From: Edaphochlamys debaryana | Lineage: Eukaryota > Chlorophyta > Chlorophyceae > Chlamydomonadales | NCBI GenBank assembly: GCA_016858145.1 | Contig: JAEHOE010000078.1 | Location: forward strand, 434,001 to 498,000 | Direction: 5' to 3' | Length of the DNA: 64,000 nt | Part shown: positions 21,935-32,985 of the stretch, piece by piece | Position numbering within the stretch: the first letter of the stretch is position 1 | How the letters are laid out: every line of letters starts with the position of its first letter | Program-made: the position numbers and the translations under genes | The notes under the pieces: model-generated | Seen by the model: only the letters and a program-made list of their open reading frames with translations | Database searches by the model: none | What the model was told of the DNA's origin: nothing

Positions 21935-23441
21935 ATGCCTCACACCGTGCTACCGTTGCATCCGTTTGGTTCGCTTCCTGTCTTCCTATCCTGAAGGATG
22001 TATCGACCAGCGCCTGTGGCAATGCCACTAAAACCGGCCCCTGGTCTGCACAGTGCCCTGAAGAAGTGCCTGCAATTATGCCATGCTATCCACACAGCTG
22101 TTGAATGTCTCACAGCTGATCATATGCACGCCTGCCTATCCCCCTACACCATCCTACCTCTTCTGCCGAGTGCAGAAACTCTTATCCAGCAGGACCCTGA
22201 CGGCCTGCCCCTGCATGTCCGTCCTGCACTTCGTCCGCTTCGTCCATACCTGCACGTACTCTAGCCATGTCCATGTGCTAAACCCGCCAACACACGGACA
22301 CCCAGAGACCATGCGTACATTCCTGTACCGGAATGCTGCTCTCTACCATACGGACATGCAACGGCCATACGTTCAATACATGTTGCCATCCCTACCCCCG
22401 GCACAAACGCTGTGTATGCGTTCGTTTCAGCAATAATCCGTCAACTCATACATTAGCCGCAAACTCATCAGCACCCGTTAACCCGGCTTACCAGCCAAGC
22501 GCGCAGCCGGTGGCTCTCGCCTCGCCGTCACGACCACTTGACCTCTAAGCAAGCCCAAGCACACAGTCGAGATTCAGAGTTGCTGATTGGCAATCACGCT
22601 CATTCGTACTCAGCCAAAGTTAATCACTCCCACTAAGTAGCTAGCGTGGAGAAAGCCGCCTCCACTGGACCAACCGGCGTGCGCCCAACCACACGCACCG
22701 GTACTACTTCAGCAAGCACCCACCCGCCCTGACAACGATACCTATGCCCTGACAACGATACGTATGGACAAGCTAATAAGTCCGCCGCCTGAGGCCGCGC
22801 GCACTACGCGCACCACACATGCTGGCTGATGCCCCTGCGGGCCTCCACCCTGAGCAACCCGTGGAATGGGTCTCCAATGGTACCAGCGAGCGGCTCCCGA
22901 ACGCTCGATCTCCAACCGCCGCCGGTAGCTAGATAGGTACGCCCGTCCACGTGCCCTCAGCGCCTGACTCTGGTTGAGGGCCGCGGAGGGCACGCACACC
23001 GTGGCGGCATCAAAAAGTACTGCGGTAGGCACGGACATGCGGGCGGGGCGGGCGCGGATGGAGGCAAGGTAAGATAGAGGATGGACGGCAGCGCACCCAC
23101 ATGGTACCCGGTCTAACCAACCCGCCCTCCTTAACCCATGTCAGGGGCAACCCGGCGTTAGTCTACTCCTATTCCTGGACGGCGGTGACCGGTACTCCGC
23201 TAGCTAGCTCACACGCAGCCGAGCGCAACAATCCCCGCGGTCCCAAAAGCGCACCGTCTACCGAGAGCACGTGAGCAGAAGCACCCTCGCCGCGTGCAGC
23301 CCAGCTAAGTTCGTGCGCTCAGTAGGCGCAGCATGCGCACATTCCTCCGGTGACCGCAGCCCATCCCTCGCAACAGACGCACCTCTAACTGCCCTCGAAG
23401 GCCCGACCGACCGCAGCGGCGCGCGCGGGTTGCGTCCGCCG

Positions 23442-26165
23442 TCAAGGCGCCGGCGACAGGGCGGCAGAACCGCCGCCGCTGCCCTCCACATCGGGGCCGC
23501 CGCCGCGGGCGCCGCCGCCAATACCGGTACTGGCGCCGCCGCCAATACCGGTACTGGCGCCGCCGCCGCCACTGGCGGTGCCGCCACGGCCGAAACCGAT
23601 ACTGAACGTTCTCTGCACGTCAGCGGGCAGCTGCTGCAGCAGCTCAGCGGCGCCGCCAGGGCCGCTGCCGTGGCAGTCGCCGCCGTCGAGGCTCAGGCGC
23701 GAGCCATGCTCCGCCGCCGCCGCCGCAGACGCCAGGATGTCGGGCACGTCAACGGTCGAGCTCCACGTCAGCGTCGACACAACCGACGACACGCACGACG
23801 GAAGCTGCGGCAGCAGACCGGAGGCGCCCGCCGCCAGGCCGCCAGGCGATCCGGCGGCGCCGCCACCGCCGCCGCCAGACCAAAGTCCGACGGCGTGGAC
23901 GCCGCTGCCAAACGCCGCCAACGCCTGGCGGGCAGGGCTGCGCGGCACAAGCGGCAGCGGCCGCCTGGGCGACGCCGCTGGCGGCGGCAGCGGCGAGGGC
24001 AGCGGCGACGGCGGTGCTGCGGTGGCGGCGTCGCCGCTGTGGTGTTCCTCGTCCTCCTCTACGCACGCCGCCAGGCGGCTTAGAAAGAGGCCCAGGGGCA
24101 CACGCTCTGAGGCGCTGCCCGCAGAGTCGAATCCGCGCGAGCCGCCAAAGCCGCCGCCGCCGCCGCTGAGACCGCTGCCAAAGCCGATGCCGGTGCTGAG
24201 GACGCCGCCGACGCTGTAAGACCCGCCGCCGCCGCCACTGGGCGTGCCGCCGCTGCCGCCGCTGCCCAGCCCGCCAACAAGGCTCAGGACTCCAGAGCTG
24301 CCGCCGGTTGGGCTGGTTGATGTGAAGGGCGAGGTAATCGCCGTAGTACTGGCGGCGGCGGCGGTGGCGGGGGTGGCGGGACTGGCTGCGAAGGCACCGG
24401 GGCCGGTGGAGTTGGCGGACGGGGAGCTCGAGGTGGCTGTGGCGGAGGTGGAGGCGGTGGCGGAGGAGGAGGTGCCGGGCAGAGTGGGGTCGCGGCCGCT
24501 TGGAGAAGTCAGACCACTTGGAGAGGTCAGGCCGCTTGGAGAAGTCAGGCCCGAGCGGCGGCCACCGGACGAAGGCGGACGGCTGCCGCCGGCGCCGCGC
24601 CGCTCCGCTGCCGTACGGAGGTCCATGGCCGCCGCCATGGTGCCGTACTGCTTCTGGAACTTGGATCCAGGCCGGCGGCGGGACCGCTCCGCCGCCATGC
24701 CGACGGACCAGGAGGCGCCGCCGCCAGGGCCCATGCCTCCGCCACTGCCGCCGCCGCCGCCGCCGCCGCCCATACCGACGCCGACGGTGCTGCTGCTGCC
24801 GCCAGCTCCCATGACCATCAGCATCTTGAAATGCTCGCTCATAAAGCCGCCGCCGCCGCCGCCGTCACCGCCGCCGCTGCTGTTGTTGCCCATGCCGCCG
24901 CTGTCGGCGCCGCCGGCAGCTCCGCCACCAGCGCCGCCACTGCTGTCGCCGCCGCCGCCGGCAGCCCCGCCGCTACTGTCGCCGCGGCCTCCATCGCCGC
25001 TGCTGTCGCCGCCGCTGGTGGGGCGTAGCGGCCTGCCAGCGGCATTGCTGCTGCTGCCTTCCTGCCTCACGCTCACAGGCCGGCCGCCGCTGGCGTCAAC
25101 AAAGGCGGCGTAGGGCCCGGCGGCCGCCGCAGCGCCGCTGCCGCCACCACCGCTTCCGCTGCTGCGCCGCTGCTGAGCGGCTGACCAGGGCTGGGGCGGA
25201 GGTGCCGGTGGCAGCGGCGACAGAAAGTGCGGTGGGATCTCCGGGCCGCTGCCGCCGCCACTGATTGAGCCGCGGGCGACGGCGGAGGCGGCGTTAGATC
25301 GCGCCGCCGGCGGGGCCCGCGGCGGCAGGGGCGGCAGCGGCGGCACAACGTGCAGCCCCGCCGTCCAGGTCGACGCAGTGCCGGCGGCGCGCCGCGTTGC
25401 GTCGGCGGCGGCGGCTTCTGGTGGCACGTTGCCGCCCATACTGATACGGAGGCCCGTGGTGGTGGTGGCGGGGCCCGGGTGGGGGTTGCCGTCGCCAACG
25501 CCGGCGGCGGCGTTGGCGGTGGCGGGGAGCGGCGCCACGATCGACCGCCGGCCCCGCGGGCCGCCGGGGCCGGAGCTTAGCGCCGACGGCGGCCCGTCGA
25601 TTCCGGCGCCCGGAGGTGGAAATGGCGCCGACGGCGGCGGCAGGCCAGGGCCCTCGCTGGCGCGGCGCGGGGCAACAATGGAGCGGCGCGGCGCGGCGCC
25701 TCCGCCCGTAGCCGCGCTGCCGACGATGTTGGACGGCGAAGAGACGGCGGCGCTGGGTGCTGCGGGGGAGCCCGCGCGAAGCAACGTTGGGGAGGGCGCG
25801 GGCGCTCGAGCGGGGCTCCGCGCGTCATCAGCGGTTGCAGAGGCAATGCTGGGTCCAGCGGGGGGCGCTGCGACGGGATTTTGGCTGCGAACGTCAGCCG
25901 TAATCGTTCGTGAAGCTGCGCTGGGGGTTCCCACGGGCTGGGTAAGCGCGGGCTGCTGCTGCGGGGGGAATAATTCGCCACCGAGCGCCGCCGCCCCCGG
26001 CTTGACGAGCGCTGCAGCCGCTGCCGCCGTGCCATTAGCAGCGGACGATGTGGTGAAGGGCGGCTGGGCGGCGGTTGCAGCGGAGTAGGCAGCGGGCGGC
26101 AGGCTCAGCGCGGCGGCCTCGTCCTCGCTCGCCGGCTGGAAGCAGCGGCCTAGCGTGCCGCCCAT
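23442..26165 (-). CDS. Low-complexity protein H with N-terminal acylation motif (907 aa frame)
   Basis: One long open frame on the minus strand from an ATG at 26165. I do not recognise the family. The N-terminus MGGTLGRCF fits an N-myristoylation site (Gly2) with a nearby Cys8 that could be palmitoylated, suggesting membrane attachment on the cytosolic side (inference). The rest is mainly Gly, Ser, Ala and Pro with short repeats: a three-fold SGLTSP repeat near residues 540-560 and a GGASTGIGG repeat near the C-terminus. More ordered patches lie near 500-520 (KFQKQYGTMAAAMDLR), 693 (LGLFLSRLAACVEEDEE), 810 (VDVPDILASAAAAAEHG) and 848 (LLQQLPADVQRTF). Long frames also exist on the opposite strand, but only this frame spans the whole region and starts with a sensible motif. 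It sits in the spacer of the inverted duplication and may be the N-terminal exon of a larger gene. Confidence 0.55.
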   Translation of the reverse strand: MGGTLGRCFQPASEDEAAALSLPPAAYSAATAAQPPFTTSSAANGTAAAAAALVKPGAAALGGELFPPQQQPALTQPVGTPSAASRTITADVRSQNPVAAPPAGPSIASATADDARSPARAPAPSPTLLRAGSPAAPSAAVSSPSNIVGSAATGGGAAPRRSIVAPRRASEGPGLPPPSAPFPPPGAGIDGPPSALSSGPGGPRGRRSIVAPLPATANAAAGVGDGNPHPGPATTTTGLRISMGGNVPPEAAAADATRRAAGTASTWTAGLHVVPPLPPLPPRAPPAARSNAASAVARGSISGGGSGPEIPPHFLSPLPPAPPPQPWSAAQQRRSSGSGGGGSGAAAAAGPYAAFVDASGGRPVSVRQEGSSSNAAGRPLRPTSGGDSSGDGGRGDSSGGAAGGGGDSSGGAGGGAAGGADSGGMGNNSSGGGDGGGGGGFMSEHFKMLMVMGAGGSSSTVGVGMGGGGGGGGSGGGMGPGGGASWSVGMAAERSRRRPGSKFQKQYGTMAAAMDLRTAAERRGAGGSRPPSSGGRRSGLTSPSGLTSPSGLTSPSGRDPTLPGTSSSATASTSATATSSSPSANSTGPGAFAASPATPATAAAASTTAITSPFTSTSPTGGSSGVLSLVGGLGSGGSGGTPSGGGGGSYSVGGVLSTGIGFGSGLSGGGGGFGGSRGFDSAGSASERVPLGLFLSRLAACVEEDEEHHSGDAATAAPPSPLPSPLPPPAASPRRPLPLVPRSPARQALAAFGSGVHAVGLWSGGGGGGAAGSPGGLAAGASGLLPQLPSCVSSVVSTLTWSSTVDVPDILASAAAAAEHGSRLSLDGGDCHGSGPGGAAELLQQLPADVQRTFSIGFGRGGTASGGGGASTGIGGGASTGIGGGARGGGPDVEGSGGGSAALSPAP

Positions 26166-26603
26166 CGCTCATAACTTGCTCAGAGGTGTGCTAGGTTTGT
26201 ATGCGGCTTAACCGGGGTTGCTCAAAGGACTGGGAATTCCGTGCGTGCCGCGCCGAGAAAGGTTGGAATTTGCGCGGGCGCGCTGCGCGGCGATGACGCG
26301 ACGATCGCACCACATCGCATGCCGGGGGCCGGCCCCGCGCCAAGCTCCAAGGCAGCCAAGCCAAGACACAGCAGCTGGCAAGTCAGCCCGCAGCTCGGGA
26401 ATGTCGCGACGGCCCAGCAAAACCGCGAAAAAGTACATGTACTGCCCGCGCGTGCCGCCTTCCGCCACCCCCACCCAGCGGCAGAAACCCGCGGAACCCC
26501 GCGCCAGCACGCCCCGCTAGGCCCGCCCTTCGCCACCCCCGCCCGGCTGCGCGGCCTTCCTTAGTTGGCGTCGTGCATCGGTTTGCCTGACAGGGAGCGG
26601 ACG

Positions 26604-26608
26604 TTACA
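26604..26608 (-). terminator. Candidate poly(A) signal (TGTAA, minus strand) of D
   Basis: The plus strand reads TTACA. It lies about 550 bases after the D stop codon, close to the 610-base spacing seen for the related copy C. Support is positional only. Confidence 0.35.
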
Positions 26609-26925
26609 GGCCTACTATATCTATCCCCCCATCTTGAGTGCGAACTTCCCTTGACACCGCCTCCCCAGTCCCCACCTTGGCTTGGCCACCCGTCCATACA
26701 TGGCCAGCCTCCGCCTCCCGAAAGGCCGAAACCCTTGCGAGAGGAACTTGCTCGACGCCTGGACCTTCAGCTCCTGTGCCGGACGCAAGCGCACACGTTT
26801 GTCCGGCATCCAACAACCCCGCATCAGTCACGAGAGAGCATGGTTCGCGTGGCCCCTGTTCACGATGCCTACCCCAATGCACAGCACCCAGCACACCCAT
26901 TAGAGGCCTGCTTGCCAACACCTGC

Positions 26926-26960
26926 CCCAACGGCACCCCAACGGCACCCCAACGGCACCC
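26926..26960 (+). repeat. Short 11-bp tandem repeat (3 units)
   Basis: The unit cccaacggcac is repeated three times with no gaps in the 3' flank of D. It is too short to suggest a function. Confidence 0.7.
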
Positions 26961-27159
26961 AATAGACACGCAAACCCCGCCAACAGCCAACCGCATGGGA
27001 TGAAGTACTGTCACACCTTTCGGCCATTGCTCTGTCCGGCCCCCGAATCACCCAGCTTGCCTTCTGTGCCCTAACCTTGCCTAGGCCTACGGACCAATGC
27101 GTGGCCTCGTGTTCAGTTCAGCCGTAGCCCCTTCTGCCAACCGCAAACCGCCACCACAC

Positions 27160-30100
27160 CTACATCCCCTGCGCCTGGATCTCCTCCCCCGCCGCCCCCA
27201 GTCCCTCCAGGCACGCCCCCAGCGCCGCCTCCACCTCGTGTGCGGTGGGGCGCTTGTGCGGGTGCTTGCGCAGGCAGCCCAGCGTCACCTCCTTGTAGGC
27301 GGGCGGGCAGGAGGGCGGGAAGGCGGGGAAGAAGGAGCAGTAGCGCGGGCCCTCGGGCGTGCGGATGCCCGCGGGCCGGCCGTGGTACAGCTCCCACAGC
27401 ATCACACCCAGAGCAAACACTGGGGGAGGGAGGGAGGATGAATGCTTGGGGTGAGTGAAACGGGCAGTGTCAGGGACCAGTGCGCTCAGGTGCCGAGTCG
27501 CCCCAAGCCAGATGAATCCTGTTGCACACGCCAGTCCAGTCATCAGGTGCCGTGCCGGGCCGCGAGGAACCCAATAGGCTTTGCCGTTCCCCTCCCTCAG
27601 CCCCGCCGCAGTTTGCCGGTTCCCTCCCTCGGCCCCCCCGACCCACCGTCCGACGCCGGTCCCACGTGTCCCTTCATGACCACTGCCGGGCATATGTAGA
27701 ACATGGTCCCCATGCGCAGGTTGCTGAGGTGCGTGCGGTGGTCGGGCAGCATGACGCTGAGCCCGAAGTCACCGATCTTGACGGCATAGCCCGAGGGCTC
27801 GGCCGGGTCCCGCTTGAGCATGACGTTGTTGGGGTTGAGGTCGCCGTGCACGATCCGCTTGGAGTGCAGGTGGGACAGCGCGCGGGCAATGCCCAGAGCG
27901 AGGGACAGGATGGCGGGCTGCAGGGGGAGGGCGGCACAGGGCGGGCAAAGAGAGGTCAGCCGCTAAACGAGGCAAGGGCGATGGCCCAAGGGAGCCCTAG
28001 CGCGCAAGAGTCCCGGAATCCTGCCTCACCAGGTTGACTCGCTCCGGCCCCGCCCACAGCTCCTTGCTGCCGTACAGCGCACCCAGCGGCCCCCCATCGG
28101 CGTACTCCATCACGATGTACAGCCGCCAGTCTTGCTGCGGGGCGGAGGGAGGGAAGGGAAAGCAAACAGACGGAGGGTAAGGAGGCGCGGCGGAGGGATG
28201 GAGGGAATTGAAGCTGACAGACAGGAGGCAAGGACGTAGACCTAGCGATAGTCATCAGGTCGCAGGATGGCATAGCAAGAACACCTGTACGGCACCCGTA
28301 CGGCACTCATCCAGGGCTCACCACATAGCGGCCCGCAGAGGTCCCGGAGCTGCCCGCTGGCCCACCCTCGAGGCCGCCAGCTCCGCTTCCGCCGCTCTTC
28401 CTCCGTACGGCAGAGCTGAGGGACTGCAGCTCGGAGGTATAGGTGGCCTGGGGGAGTGGGGGCAGGGTTGCAAGTCACCACACGGCCCAGCTCCAGCTTA
28501 GAGCGCCCTCAAGACCAAGCAGCCCAGCCCCAGCCCGCTCACAATGATGTTTGGGTGGCTGATGCTCTGGCACAGCGCCGCCTCCTGCAGCGCCCGGCGG
28601 CGGCGCTCCTGGGAGGCGGAGAAGACCACCGTCTTGACGGCCACGGGGAGGCCCTGCCACGTGCCTGGGAGGGAGAGGGCGGTAGCGAGGTGGACACGTT
28701 AGGCCATGCCGGGGAGGCAGGGTACTGGCAGCTGGTGATGAGCAGAGCAGCTGACCAGCTCTCTGACCCACCTCGCTACCGCTTCCCCCGACCCACATCC
28801 CACCGACGGACCTGTATACACGATCCCATAGCTGCCGCTGCCCAGTATCCCCTCCAGCCGTATTGCCACGTCCTGCAGGGGAGGGGCAGGAGTGCACCCG
28901 GCGCAGTCAACGGCTCACATCGAAGGCACTTTGGGACGGGTCCCTGTTTAAGGCAGCAAAGTCACAGCCGTTCGCCCAAGCGAGCCCCCATCCCTGTCGC
29001 GGCTAAGCCGCAGGTAAGTCCCGGTACCGGCTTCCCACGCACCTGCACGCTGGCCCTCAGCTGAGCTGCCATTCCCGCCAGCTCCGCAGCAACGTCGTCC
29101 ACCGCCCCGCCCGCCCCCCGCACAGCCGGCAGCTGCAGGGTAACGCCATCGCTTGTGCTGGGCACTGCACCGCTGCTGCTGCCGGCCCCTGCTTCCCCCT
29201 CCGCCGCTTGCGTGGCGGCGGGGCGGAGCAAGAGGGAAGCCAGGGCCGGGCCGCCGCCGGTGTCCTCTGCTGCGGCCGGCACCGGCATCGGTGAAGCCCC
29301 CGCCATCGCCTCTATTCGGGAGTTGAGGGCGGTGTCCTCGAGCGTCCGCTCCTGCACCGCTCGCTGAGGGGGCAAGAGGCGACGCAGCCAGGGTAGGAGC
29401 GAAGGGTATTGAGGTCAGCTCTCACAAGGCTGGGCCGAAGGACAGCAGACCCCCACACCAAGCCCCGGGCCCCCGCCCCACCTCCTCCGCCTCCTGCTCG
29501 TGCGCCAGCGGGGACCACTCGGGCAGCGCCTGGCCCTCGTCCAGCCCCAGAAACACGCAGCCAATGTCACCGGGGCCCGGGGCCTTGGAGCCAGACCCAG
29601 CCTCCAGGTCCCCTTAAAACCCCGCAGCCGCACGGCGACGCCTCCGCCTCCGCAGCAGCAGCACCGACGCGAGCGCTGCCGCTGCCGCCACGACGGCCAA
29701 CGGCACAGCGATGGCGATGGCAAGCTGAAGGCACAGGGAGCGGGGCAAGGTCAGCGATGCCCATACAAGACGTAAGCGAGGGCAGCACAGGGCGCGCAGC
29801 TCAGCCCAGCGGCCCCCTAGGTTTCCAGCAAGCGCCCTTCACAGAGTGTTTGCGTGTGGTTGGACTCACCAGCGGACTCGCCCGGCCTCCTCCTCTGTTA
29901 TGCGCCGCCGCTGCGCGCTGCCGCTCCTGGGCATCCAGCTGCTGCGTTGCGGAGGGCAGGGCACGCAACCCCGAGACAAGGTGGCGTTTGGCGGCGTTTG
30001 GCGGCGTGCTGTGTGGCTAAGTCGCAATGGCACAGTGTACACAGTGTCCACAGGGCCCAAGGCTGTGGTGCTGTGGGGCTGTGTGTTGCGGGGGCAGGTT

Positions 30101-31976
30101 GCGTTGAGATGTACGGTCAATGCATGACAGACCCACAGAACTGGACTTCCGCGCACTCACCTCGATCAGCAGTAGCACACACTCGCTCCCGGGTCGTACG
30201 GCCAGGCATGCGGGGTCAGCTTGGTGATCCACCACGTAGATCACATCGTAATCCCCGTGCACGTATCCGCCGTACACCAGGCCCTGCGAGACCAGGGCGC
30301 TGGGGATGGGCAGGCAAGGGAGAGACCGGGCGACGCGGGGGACTCAGGAACATCAGGCGGCGTCGTGCTTCCGCGCCCTTACTTCTGGCAGTTGCCCAGC
30401 TGGTCAGGCCCTAAGCCCCGTGCACTCCCATTACTTCCAAGGCCCTCACCTGTCCAGGGGTACAGCCTGGGCGGCGGGACATGGCAAGCGCACACAGAGC
30501 GACCAGGGCGGTGTGTGAGCGGTGGGGCCTCTGCACTCCTACACTCCCCCGCCACTTCCTAACCCCACACCCGTGGTCGTGCGACCGCCCCATCAAGAAA
30601 CCGCCCTGTCCGCCCGCCTCACCCCCGTCCAGTCGGGGCAGCGAATGGCTCGGTCCAGGGTCACGGGTGCTTCGCTCCGCCGGGTGGTGCGGAACGCGAC
30701 GGGGCACACAACATAGCCTGTACGCGGGCGCGTCCACCTCACAAAACCATGCGTCCACCTCAGAAAACCATAACAGCCTTCGGGCGCCTCCACCCTGCAA
30801 GCTGCGACATGACTCGGGAACCCTTGTGTGGACCCTTAAGCTCACAATTCTGCTTTCCCGGGAAGCCCGGTGGGCGTGGTGCGAGGTTGCCATTCGCAGC
30901 GGCTGCGTCGTACGGCAGCCCCACCCGGCGGCGCTCGACGCAGTGGTCCAAGATCACGATTCCTCCGGGGCTCTGCGGGAGTCGAGGGCGGTGGGCGGCG
31001 GGAGGATGGCGTGTTACTAAGTAACATGCGTGCATGGGTTGGGGAGTCGCCCCAACCCATGCCAACCGGGTAGCCCAGGTCACACATGCCTTGCCACACA
31101 CCCGCCCCGACCTGCCTGCTTTATGATCCGGAAGGAGGGACCCGTTGCTGCAAAGTGGTTCAGGACCTGCCGGGATGGACGGCAACAAAAGGGAATGAGG
31201 CACGGTCTCCTCGGCACAGCGCCCCCGCACCAGGTCCGCCCCACCCCCAATTGCTAAGCCATGGCGGCGGCCTGCCCCCACAAGCTCCCTCCTGTTGCGA
31301 GCCCCCCTGTGCTCCAACCCGCCCGCTGCAGCCTCACCGGCCCCCTCTGCCCCGGCTCTCCATGCCACCCCTCTCCCCGAAGCCCGTGTATGCCACCGGC
31401 CCGCTCTAAAGGGACAAGCCCCTGCCCCGACTCGCTGGCCCGCTGCCCCGGCCCTGACCTCCTGCGCCCCTTCACCTGCAGTGCTATACCATCTGCCCCG
31501 GCTCTTCCCCCCGCTGCCCCCTCCCCGACCGCCTCACCTCGATGTCTCTGAACGTGAGCTTGCAGCCCCTGCCCACTCCTATGATCACGTCCAGGCCCGC
31601 AAAGTCGATCAGCACATAGGTGCTGGCCGCTGCGCGCTCGGGCGAGGCCGTGACGAGCACGTCGCGGTTCACCGAGGCCAGGCCGCCCCACTCCGAGCGG
31701 TTCAGCACGATCGAGTCGTGCACCTCCACTACAGCAACGCCGGGGTTGTTGAGCGCAGCGAACAGGCTGCGTGTATCGTTGGCGGGAACAGTCGCGCCGG
31801 CAGCGGCCCCCGCGCCCCGGGCCCCGGGCAGCAGCAGCCAGCAGTTGAGAAGCTGCAGCAGCAGCAGTGACCAGCGCTGCGGTGCTGCGGAGCGGCTGAG
31901 GTTGGGCAGAAGGCGCCGCGGTGGGTCAGCGCCGCGAGCCCGGCCGCGCGGCCCCTGCTGCCTCAGGCTGCAGCAT
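27160..31976 (-). pseudogene. Receptor-like kinase D, start lost and stop after the membrane helix
   Basis: Counterpart of C. Exons, 5' to 3': 31976-31538, 31166-31116 (GC donor), 30972-30846, 30717-30623, 30466-30450, 30299-30161, 29941-29870, 29724-29482, 29363-29043, 28872-28812, 28664-28543, 28447-28322, 28134-28030, 27917-27647, 27419-27160. All phases are kept, but there are two lesions. An 11-base loss just after the ATG at 31976 puts that ATG out of frame; it opens only 16 codons, and no other ATG lies in the ectodomain frame. In the transmembrane exon a TAA at 29614-29616 replaces the Ser-Lys of B and C, about 37 codons into the exon. The kinase half is otherwise intact, with GSGSYGIVY (Tyr for Phe) in the Gly-rich loop. 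So it is a recent pseudogene, or at most a truncated membrane-bound form if a non-AUG start is used. Confidence 0.78.
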
Positions 31977-32103
31977 AAGCGCTACTGGTGGAAGGGATTA
32001 TTCCATTGGTCTTGCGTAATCAGCAGGAGCTCTTGCGGTGTCAAAACGTCTTGAGGCGAGAGAGTCCTCCCTCTCGCACAAGCCAATCGTGGCTGGGTCG
32101 TGC
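31977..32103 (-). promoter_or_regulatory. Conserved 5' block upstream of D
   Basis: Nearly identical to the blocks upstream of C and E, including the CCAAT motif close to the start. Similarity to C continues further upstream than similarity to E. Whether it still drives transcription of the damaged D copy cannot be seen. Confidence 0.45.
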
Positions 32104-32985
32104 TGAGCGTGGGGCCGCAGGGAGCCTGCGAGCGGGGTGGGAGGGAGAGGCTGGCGTCAAGTGAAGGGAACACAGAGGGGAATTGTGTGGGGTGAGGTGG
32201 CATCAGGGCAGGCTGGGCGGGTCGAGGCACGGGTTGCATGTCCCAAGCGGCCGCACAAGCGGCCCTGAGCAAACAGGGAGAAGCGGGAAGCAACAAGGCT
32301 AAAGTTGAGCCAGCATACCCAAGGAAGTGCAACCGGTCCCACCGAAAGGAGGCCTCCGCCAAATGCAGCTGCACCGCACGCACCGACATTGCCCAGGCCC
32401 TCAGCCCAACCAGTGCCGGTACGCCCCCGGACCGCCACCGACGCCCGGTCATGTATCCAGTGCAAAACGCATCTTAACGCAACTCCCCTCAACCCATGTA
32501 AACTCAACGCAAATCAGCTCGCCCAACGCCTCAACCCTGAAACCGTGCACGTGGGCATCCGCTCCCGCTCATCCTCCCTGCTCCATGGCTTATTGCTCTC
32601 CTCCCCCAACTCGCAGCGCGTCTGACGCACACGGTGCACACCTGGAGTCCAGCCAACATGAGCACCCCAACAGATAGATCACTCCCCAACGTGAAGGCAT
32701 CGTGCTGCTCCCTTGGTAATGTTGGTATGCACGCAGCAGCAATGGGTGCCCGGCCTCTTGGACCCCGGAACCCCCGCAACAGGCCCTTCAATCCGGCTGT
32801 TTAAACCCCGAGGCGTCAAGGCTTCAACCCGATGCCCAGATAGACAATCGTCAAAGGTTTAGTGATGGCCCAAACGAACCTCAGCGCCGCCCCCCATCAA
32901 GAAGGCACTTGGCGCTAGGCCACCTCTGCCCAGGACGCACCGTTGAGCGGTTGGCAATCAGATCGCGTGTGTTGCTGTTGGGCGT
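31977..32985. other. Intergenic region between E and D
   Basis: This holds the 5' region of D and the 3' flank of E, both reading on the minus strand. The part next to D (31977-32103) is the block shared with C and E. About 32340-32450 matches the B-C intergenic DNA in reverse. No gene and no clear TGTAA for E were found. Confidence 0.55.

Larger units (their letters stand above)
21304..23441. other. Convergent 3' region between C and gene H
   Basis: C ends at 21303 and gene H, reading toward it, ends at 23442, so this region holds two 3' untranslated regions. It is less GC-rich than the genes. The first 140 bases match the 3' flank of D. A plus-strand TGTAA lies at 21910 and a minus-strand TGTAA at 21930-21934. 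A 98-codon minus-strand frame at 22742-23038 could be a further exon of H but has no clear splice link. Nothing else is supported. Confidence 0.5.
26166..27159. other. Region between H and the 3' end of D
   Basis: This should hold the promoter and 5' leader of H (next to 26166) and the 3' untranslated region of D (next to 27159). About 27030-27159 is the reverse counterpart of the C 3' flank. A minus-strand TGTAA at 26604-26608 fits the end of D. A small tandem repeat lies at 26926-26960. No coding feature is supported. Confidence 0.5.

Noticed and set aside
24244..25113. 289-codon plus-strand frame (and 23271-24083)
   Set aside because: Mirror frames of the low-complexity H gene; Pro-rich and Arg-rich images of Gly/Ala codons.
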